Part shown: piece by piece, positions 32,414 through 36,868 of the stretch | Layout of the letters: each line of letters begins with the position of its first letter | Numbering within the stretch: the stretch's first letter is position 1 | Source of the DNA: Streptomyces sp. ISL-66 | GTDB taxonomy: Bacteria; Actinomycetota; Actinomycetes; Streptomycetales; Streptomycetaceae | Assembly: GCF_018614135.1 (NCBI RefSeq) | Contig: NZ_JAGGOW010000238.1 | Location: 1 to 36,868, forward strand | Length of the DNA stretch: 36,868 nucleotides | Direction: 5' to 3' | Made by a program: the position numbers and the translations under genes | The notes under the pieces: generated by a model | What the model saw: only the letters and a program-made list of their open reading frames with translations | Told to the model about the DNA's origin: nothing | The model's database searches: none

Positions 32414-32950
32414 GTGCCATCGTCCTGCGAACCTCAGTACGCTCCGGCCGGCGATGTGGGTGCGGCGCTCATGGTGATCGACTCCCGCCTCAAATCGATC
32501 TACGACGACACCGAGACCGGCCCCGAGCAGCGGCTGCTGACGGACCAGTTCATCGCGTCGTTGGGGCCCCGGGGAGCCCACGAGCTGCTCGACGGGACGT
32601 GCACGCTCATCTACATGTTCATGACGTGGCTGCGAAAAGCCTGTGAAGAGCACGACGAGGACGTCATCCAGTTCGTGGTGCCGAACCTCGTCGCCACGAT
32701 GAGCACGATGTCGCGGAGCGTCCCTCCTCAGGCCATTCCCACCATGGCCGGCATGGTCATCGCCGCAGGTACCGGCCTGAGTCCCAGTCTGTGGCGCAAG
32801 CAGTACGGCGAGTGGACCGAGGAGGAGATGACTCCTCTGGAAGCCACCGCCATTCTTCTCGCGGAGCAGATCAACCGCATCGCCGACGACCGTGAATTCG
32901 CCACTCGCCTGATCACCGCGGCCCTGTCCAGGGCGGATGACGAAGATTGA
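32414..32950 (+). CDS. Hypothetical protein
   Basis: The 178-residue protein is not one I recognise. It has no signal peptide; the middle carries mildly hydrophobic helices (CTLIYMFMTWLRKACEEHDED, then IPTMAGMVIAAGTGLSPSLWR), and the rest is acidic and helical, with TPLEATAILLAEQINRIADD near the end. GTG 32414 follows AAGGAGAG at normal spacing, which supports translation. It stands alone, with divergent and convergent neighbours. Confidence 0.7.
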   Translation: MPSSCEPQYAPAGDVGAALMVIDSRLKSIYDDTETGPEQRLLTDQFIASLGPRGAHELLDGTCTLIYMFMTWLRKACEEHDEDVIQFVVPNLVATMSTMSRSVPPQAIPTMAGMVIAAGTGLSPSLWRKQYGEWTEEEMTPLEATAILLAEQINRIADDREFATRLITAALSRADDED

Positions 32951-33109
32951 GCTGCACCCCTGCCATGGGGCAGCGGCAGGCGGATGTCCATGACGAGCAG
33001 AGCGACGGGGAGCAGTCGGTCGGTCAGCGAGGGGTCAATGCGGCCAAGTTGGTTCACCGGTCTCACCGATGACCTCTGGTGCATCGGCATGTGGACGCCC
33101 CCGCGCACC

Positions 33110-33134
33110 AAAAAACGCCCCCGATGGGGGCGTT
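33110..33134 (-). terminator. Intrinsic terminator of the CdtB-lectin gene
   Basis: Nine-base arms (33114-33122 and 33126-33134, AACGCCCCC type) with a GAT loop are followed on the minus strand by a run of six T (33110-33115 as A on the plus strand). It is the only T-tailed, Rho-independent-like terminator in the window. It lies about 105 bases after the CdtB-lectin stop. Confidence 0.85.
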
Positions 33135-33238
33135 GATCGGGTCGGCCGGGTGGGACGTCGGTCGGGGTGCTGGACGCGACCCGGCTGGGGCCGGCCGACG
33201 ACCTCCGCCCGATACAGCAGCGGGGTCGAAGGTCGAGC

Positions 33239-36200
33239 TCAGAGGCGGAAGGGGTTTCCGCCGTTGGCCGCGATCAGGTACCAGGCGGTCGCACCGGTGT
33301 GCAGGGCGGCGTAGTAGATGTCGCCCTCGCCGGTGGTGAGGCCGTCGCGGGACGCGGCGACCAGGCCGTTGCCGTCGGTGTTCGGGGCGCCGCTCTGCGC
33401 CAGCTGGAGGGTGTTGAGCAGGACGCTGGCCTTGGCGTCGTCGCCGTCCGCGCGGCGTGCGTTGTAGGCGGCCAGCAGGTGGGCGGTGCCTTCGAACCAC
33501 ACCTTGGAGGTGTCCGTACGCCCGAAGCTGACGCCGGTGTAGGGGCCGTCGGTGGCCGCGAGGTTGGTGGCCGCCCAGTCGATGGAACGCGAGTAGGCGG
33601 GGTCCAGGGTGGCGAGGTAGCTCCAGGTCTGGACGTCCTCGGGAACGGTGTCGCGGTTCTGCGTGACGCCGTCGAGGCCGGTGCCGGTCCACAGTCGGCC
33701 GTCGTCGGCCTGCATGCTGCGGACGAACGAGAAGGCGTTGTCGGAGCGGCTCTTCCAGACCTGGTCACCGCTGGTGGCGGCGAGCATGGCGAAGAAGGCG
33801 CCGGTGTCGATGTTGTGCTCGGTGGCCTTCCACTGGATCGGGATCATCTCGGCACCGGTCTCATCGGCGTTGCGCTCGCCGCCGGTGTACCCGCCCTGAC
33901 CCCGGCCGTCGGCCGAGTGGTCCTGGATCCAGTGGGCGGCCTTGAGGGCTCCGTCGAGGAACCGCTGCTGGCCGGTGGCGCGGTACAGGCGGGTGAAGGC
34001 CATGCCGGCCCAGGCCATGTTGCCGGTGTAGACGGAGAAGCTGCCGACGTAGGGGGTCCCGGAGGCGGTGACGAAGGGTTCCGGCTCGTAGGAGGCCCTG
34101 AGGCGGCCGTCGGGGTTGATGTCGTGGGCCTGGGCGTACAGCAGGCTGTCACCGAGCGCGATGGCGTGGGAGACGTCCTCGCCGCTGCGCCGCTGCAAGA
34201 ACGCCGTGATGATCAGGGCGTTGTCGTAGGTGAAGGACGCCTGGTAGCCGGTCGGGCCGAACTCGTCGCCGGGGGCGAAGTGACCGCCGGTGTAGCTCTG
34301 CGGTACGCGCAGGGCCGAGCCGGACGCGAAACGGTCCATGGCCTGCTGGAGGAACGTGTCCGCCCGGTCGGTCGATCCCCGGGAGGCCTCCGACCAGTAG
34401 GCGGGGCGGTAGGAGGGGGAGTAGCTGACGTAACCGAATTTCGCCGCACTGGTCATCGTGGCCATGATGACGCCCGCGAGGAACTCGCCCTGCAAGGCTC
34501 CGGCCAGCAGGGTCCAGCCCCTGACGTTGCGGATCTCCTCGTCGTCGTACTCCCAAGCCTGCCGGTAGTCGCCGGCCGCGCACGGCGCGTCCTTCACCAT
34601 CCGGTGGGTGCTGCTCCAGACGTCCGCCGGATCGACGGAGAGGCAGAGACCGGAGCTGTTGTTGACGACATGCGACCAGCCGGGTACTCCAGCGGACTCG
34701 ATCCGCCAGTGTTCGTTGTTCTCCGGTGTCCCCTGGCTCACGGGGCTACCGTCGACGGGTGAGGGGTACGCGCCGGTGGAGTTGGCGACGCGGCGCTGGG
34801 TCGTCTTGTCGATGATCGCCATGTTGGCGAGCTCGGGGAAGCCCGAGGATCCCCAGTACCGCAGGTCGACCGGTTCCATCTGCCAGGGAAGGCCCGCGGT
34901 GGTGCCGTACGCGTACAGCTGCTGACCGTCGTACGAGGCGGACCCGTCGGTCGCCACGCTCCGTCCGTCGGGGTTGACCAAGGTGTGGTTGGAGGGCTCG
35001 TAAGTCCAAAGCTGGCTGCTGCCGGGAAACGCGAGGCAGTCCTTGATGCTCAGCCGCAGGACGTCGGGAGTCGTGGGCTCGGGTTCGCCGTCGAGACACT
35101 TGTTGGCGTTGACGTTGACGAACTCGGAGTACACGCGGCCGTCGACGTCGATGTGCCGGACGGCCTGCCAGACCTGGCCGAGGCTGCGCCGCCAGACCGC
35201 CTGCTTCACGGCGGTGCCGTTCTCACGGGAGTCGCCCGCGGCCTCGATCACCCTGGCGCCGTCGGTGGAGTAGTCGCGGAACCGGTAGGTGTATCCGGGC
35301 TCCGCCATGGCCCGCATCGGGGAGTTGAACTGGACCCCGAAATGGTCCGAGCCCAGGACGGCCATGCGCTGGGTGGTCGTACCGGGCGCGGGCGGCGTGC
35401 TGGTGACGGCGTAGTCGAGTTCCGAGTCCTGGCTCCCGCCGGTGCCGGGATGCGTGACGTCACCGCTCCTGCGCAGGTGTCCACCCGGAGGGTTCCACGT
35501 GTTGCGCTGCCCCGCGGCGTTGGCGCCCATGAGGTTGTAGTTGAAGTCTCCGGCCACCGCCCAGTCGCCGCCGGAGACACTGCCCCGGTCCATGACGGCC
35601 CGGATGGCGTTGTCCCGGTCGTTGCCGTTGCCGGAGAACCCGTGAACGCTGTAGAACGAGTCGTTGCCGATCCGCACGCCGATCATGGGGCGCGGGAGCG
35701 TCCCGCTACCGGCCTGACCGTTGCCGTTCATGGTGTCGGGCTGAACGACCAGTGGCGTCACGGTTCCGGAGACCGCGCTGTTCCTTACGATGATCGCCAT
35801 GTTGACCCGGCCGGGGTTGGTCGCCGTCCCGCCCGTGTCGGTCTGCATCCAGAACAGGGTGTGGGTGGGTCGGCTCGCCGAGCCGAAATTGTACTGCCGC
35901 ACCGTGTAGTTGATGGTGTTCTGCACGGGCAGGGTCCGGTCCGAGAAGTCCGTGTACTCGGCGGTCACCGTATGGTCGACGATCGGATTGATCGAGGAAT
36001 CGGCAGGGAGATTGCCCGCCTCCTGCAAGGAGACGACGGCATTGCGCGGACCGCCGCCGGAGCGGTCGTCGAGCATTCCGAGGATGTCCTCGGTCCACTT
36101 CGACCCGCCGCCCGCACCCTGCATGTTCCAGGTGGCGAACCGGTAGTCGTTGACGGCGGCCACGGCCGGTGCCGGCTGGCCGAGCACCTTGAGGACCGCG

Positions 36201-36283
36201 AGGATCAGGGAGAATATGGAAAGAACCGCGATCTGTCCCCTCCCCCGTCTGCTCCATCTACCCCGGCCGATTGAACGGTGCAT
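33239..36283 (-). CDS. Secreted CdtB-like DNase, ricin-like lectin and alpha/alpha-toroid fusion
   Basis: The 1014-residue protein starts with basic residues and a hydrophobic signal (about 17-40). Residues 45-320 form an exonuclease-endonuclease-phosphatase domain that resembles CdtB, the nuclease subunit of cytolethal distending toxin: ATWNMQGA (50-57), LQEAG with Glu88, GRVNMAIIV, RPMIGVRIGNDSFYSVHGF with His214, GDFN (Asp246, Asn248), LDYAV (Asp290) and SDHF (Asp313, His314). Residues 330-580 look like beta-trefoil ricin-type lectin repeats (QVW, QLW, QAW), the fold of CdtA/CdtC. Residues 590-1014 resemble an alpha/alpha six-hairpin glycosidase-like toroid ending NGGNPFRL. ATG 36283 has AGGAG ten bases upstream. 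The catalytic residues are all present. Export and target are inference; it may act on other microbes or eukaryotes, or be a soil DNase/phosphatase. Confidence 0.85.
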   Translation of the reverse strand: MHRSIGRGRWSRRGRGQIAVLSIFSLILAVLKVLGQPAPAVAAVNDYRFATWNMQGAGGGSKWTEDILGMLDDRSGGGPRNAVVSLQEAGNLPADSSINPIVDHTVTAEYTDFSDRTLPVQNTINYTVRQYNFGSASRPTHTLFWMQTDTGGTATNPGRVNMAIIVRNSAVSGTVTPLVVQPDTMNGNGQAGSGTLPRPMIGVRIGNDSFYSVHGFSGNGNDRDNAIRAVMDRGSVSGGDWAVAGDFNYNLMGANAAGQRNTWNPPGGHLRRSGDVTHPGTGGSQDSELDYAVTSTPPAPGTTTQRMAVLGSDHFGVQFNSPMRAMAEPGYTYRFRDYSTDGARVIEAAGDSRENGTAVKQAVWRRSLGQVWQAVRHIDVDGRVYSEFVNVNANKCLDGEPEPTTPDVLRLSIKDCLAFPGSSQLWTYEPSNHTLVNPDGRSVATDGSASYDGQQLYAYGTTAGLPWQMEPVDLRYWGSSGFPELANMAIIDKTTQRRVANSTGAYPSPVDGSPVSQGTPENNEHWRIESAGVPGWSHVVNNSSGLCLSVDPADVWSSTHRMVKDAPCAAGDYRQAWEYDDEEIRNVRGWTLLAGALQGEFLAGVIMATMTSAAKFGYVSYSPSYRPAYWSEASRGSTDRADTFLQQAMDRFASGSALRVPQSYTGGHFAPGDEFGPTGYQASFTYDNALIITAFLQRRSGEDVSHAIALGDSLLYAQAHDINPDGRLRASYEPEPFVTASGTPYVGSFSVYTGNMAWAGMAFTRLYRATGQQRFLDGALKAAHWIQDHSADGRGQGGYTGGERNADETGAEMIPIQWKATEHNIDTGAFFAMLAATSGDQVWKSRSDNAFSFVRSMQADDGRLWTGTGLDGVTQNRDTVPEDVQTWSYLATLDPAYSRSIDWAATNLAATDGPYTGVSFGRTDTSKVWFEGTAHLLAAYNARRADGDDAKASVLLNTLQLAQSGAPNTDGNGLVAASRDGLTTGEGDIYYAALHTGATAWYLIAANGGNPFRL

Positions 36284-36310
36284 GAATTCTGACTCCTGCT
36301 CATAATGAGG

Positions 36311-36342
36311 AATGCCCCGGCGCGTAGTCGCGCGGGGCATCG
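36311..36342 (-). terminator. Hairpin downstream of the permease remnant
   Basis: ATGCCCCG (36311-36318) and CGGGGCAT at the far end pair around a GC-rich inner part. It lies between the permease remnant and the CdtB-lectin start on the minus strand, so it is probably the former permease terminator. It could also form in the CdtB-lectin leader. Confidence 0.5.
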
Positions 36343-36408
36343 TGTGGGTAGGAATATGAGAGATGGGGCAAGGCGTGCGCCGCGCGAAAGCTTCGCGGGA
36401 TACCGAGG

Positions 36409-36668
36409 CTACCGGCCGCCCACCGCGTGCCCGGACTCGGGGCGGACTACGGGGAGAGCGGCAGTGGGAGACGGCCTGAGCGCCGCGCGAAGCCGGGCAT
36501 GGGCGGCGCCGAACTCCGCCACGGCCACGCCGACGGGCAGCGAGAGGTCCACGCTGCCCAGGGGCCGTGGCGATCGGGCCCGTGTACAGGGTGTTGACGC
36601 AGAGGGCGGCAGCGGCCACACCCGCCAGGAACGCGAGGGCGCCGGACCAGTTGACGCCGCCGGTGTAC
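36409..36668 (-). pseudogene. 3' remnant of an NCS1-type (allantoin/nucleobase) permease
   Basis: Reading leftward from 36668, one frame gives YTGGVNWSGALAFLAGVAAA then LCVNTLYTGPIA, typical of the last helices of NCS1 family nucleobase/allantoin permeases. The sequence then shifts frame and resumes as GSVDLSLPVGVAVAEFGAAHA. So the fragment carries at least one indel. Its start is cut off at the IS boundary at about 36669, and the rest of the gene is not in the window. It is a dead remnant interrupted by the insertion sequence. Confidence 0.65.
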
Positions 36669-36868
36669 TAGGTCCTGTCTGGAGTCCAGATCATGAGTTT
36701 GGTAGATCGCCTGCGCGCAGGGTCTTGGTCTTGATAGGCCATCAGTCATGGCACGAGGCGATCTCACCGACGAGCAGTGGGCTCTGATCGAACCCCATCT
36801 CCCTATCGCTGCGGTCGGTCCTATCCCCGACCTGCGGAAACACTTCAACGCGGTGATGTGGCGATTGC
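36669..36868 (+). mobile_element. Left end of an IS5-family insertion sequence (runs off the window)
   Basis: The coding match to the permease remnant ends at 36668, next to a CTAG tetranucleotide (36668-36671) that could be part of the target duplication. The transposase start follows about 80 bases in. The right end and inverted repeats cannot be checked here. Confidence 0.6.
36748..36868 (+). CDS. IS5-family transposase, N-terminal part
   Basis: Only about 40 codons are in the window: MARGDLTDEQWALIEPHLP, then IPDLRKHFNAVMWRL, which is the N-terminal domain of the IS5-type transposases of streptomycetes (DUF4096 region, LTDEQWALIEPLLP type). The DDE catalytic core is off the right edge. 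The gene lies inside the IS that interrupted the permease gene. Confidence 0.8.
   Translation, partial: MARGDLTDEQWALIEPHLPIAAVGPIPDLRKHFNAVMWRL

Noticed and set aside
32950..33111. Minus-strand frame resembling the N-terminus of a sensor kinase (LTDRLLPVALLVMDIRLPLP)
   Set aside because: Too short, no start site or downstream kinase, and it overlaps the end of a supported gene.
1..36868. CRISPR arrays, tRNA and rRNA genes
   Set aside because: No regularly spaced identical repeats, cloverleaf pattern or rRNA-like sequence was seen in any intergenic stretch.

Overview
The window is about 37 kb of very GC-rich DNA with strong third-position GC bias, frequent GTG/TTG starts and AGGAGG-like ribosome sites. 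A rodlin (aerial-hypha coat protein), a divergent rheA-hsp18 pair with its known operator sequence, paired DUF2267 proteins and many PP2C/SpoIIE, P450 and Tat-exported proteins all point to a Streptomyces chromosome. The density of single-gene transcription units, broken genes and an insertion sequence suggests an accessory (arm-like) region rather than the core.

Left part (1-11.4 kb): an orphan sugar-type solute-binding lipoprotein and a cold-shock protein converge on a long hairpin. A Tat-exported class A beta-lactamase follows, then a small secreted protein divergent from a cytochrome P450, which is followed by an ACMSD-type amidohydrolase. Next come a DHA2 drug exporter, a transglutaminase-like protein that seems to lack the catalytic His, and a translationally coupled ComB-like phosphatase and methyltransferase pair. 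The segment ends with the rodlin gene.

Middle (11.8-21.7 kb): a SpoIIE-type phosphatase gene broken by an apparent one-base deletion in a G run; a small protein with the sequence features of profilin, the eukaryotic actin-binding fold, divergent from an unknown gene; then a stress block made of rheA / two tandem RheA operators / hsp18, two DUF2267 genes, an FAD oxidoreductase with a C-terminal Rieske domain, an SRPBCC protein and a large-subunit (HPII-type) catalase.

Right part (21.8-33 kb): an Lrp/AsnC regulator divergent from an EamA exporter and an overlapping aromatic-type aminotransferase; a full-length membrane-anchored PAS-GAF-PP2C-HATPase phosphatase; a VOC protein; a TetR regulator with two perfect 15-bp operators over the promoter of a DUF4386 membrane protein; a scarred segment with a small conserved ORF and a decayed partial copy; an alpha/beta hydrolase; a phosphoribosyltransferase; and an unknown protein.

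Right end (33.2-36.9 kb): a 1014-residue secreted protein with an N-terminal CdtB-like DNase domain (all catalytic residues visible), a ricin-like lectin middle and an alpha/alpha-toroid C-terminus: in effect a single-chain cytolethal-distending-toxin-like architecture. It has its own T-tailed terminator. Upstream lie the 3' remnant of an NCS1 permease, cut by the left end of an IS5-family element that runs off the window. The two strongest leads are the CdtB-lectin fusion and the bacterial profilin-like protein.
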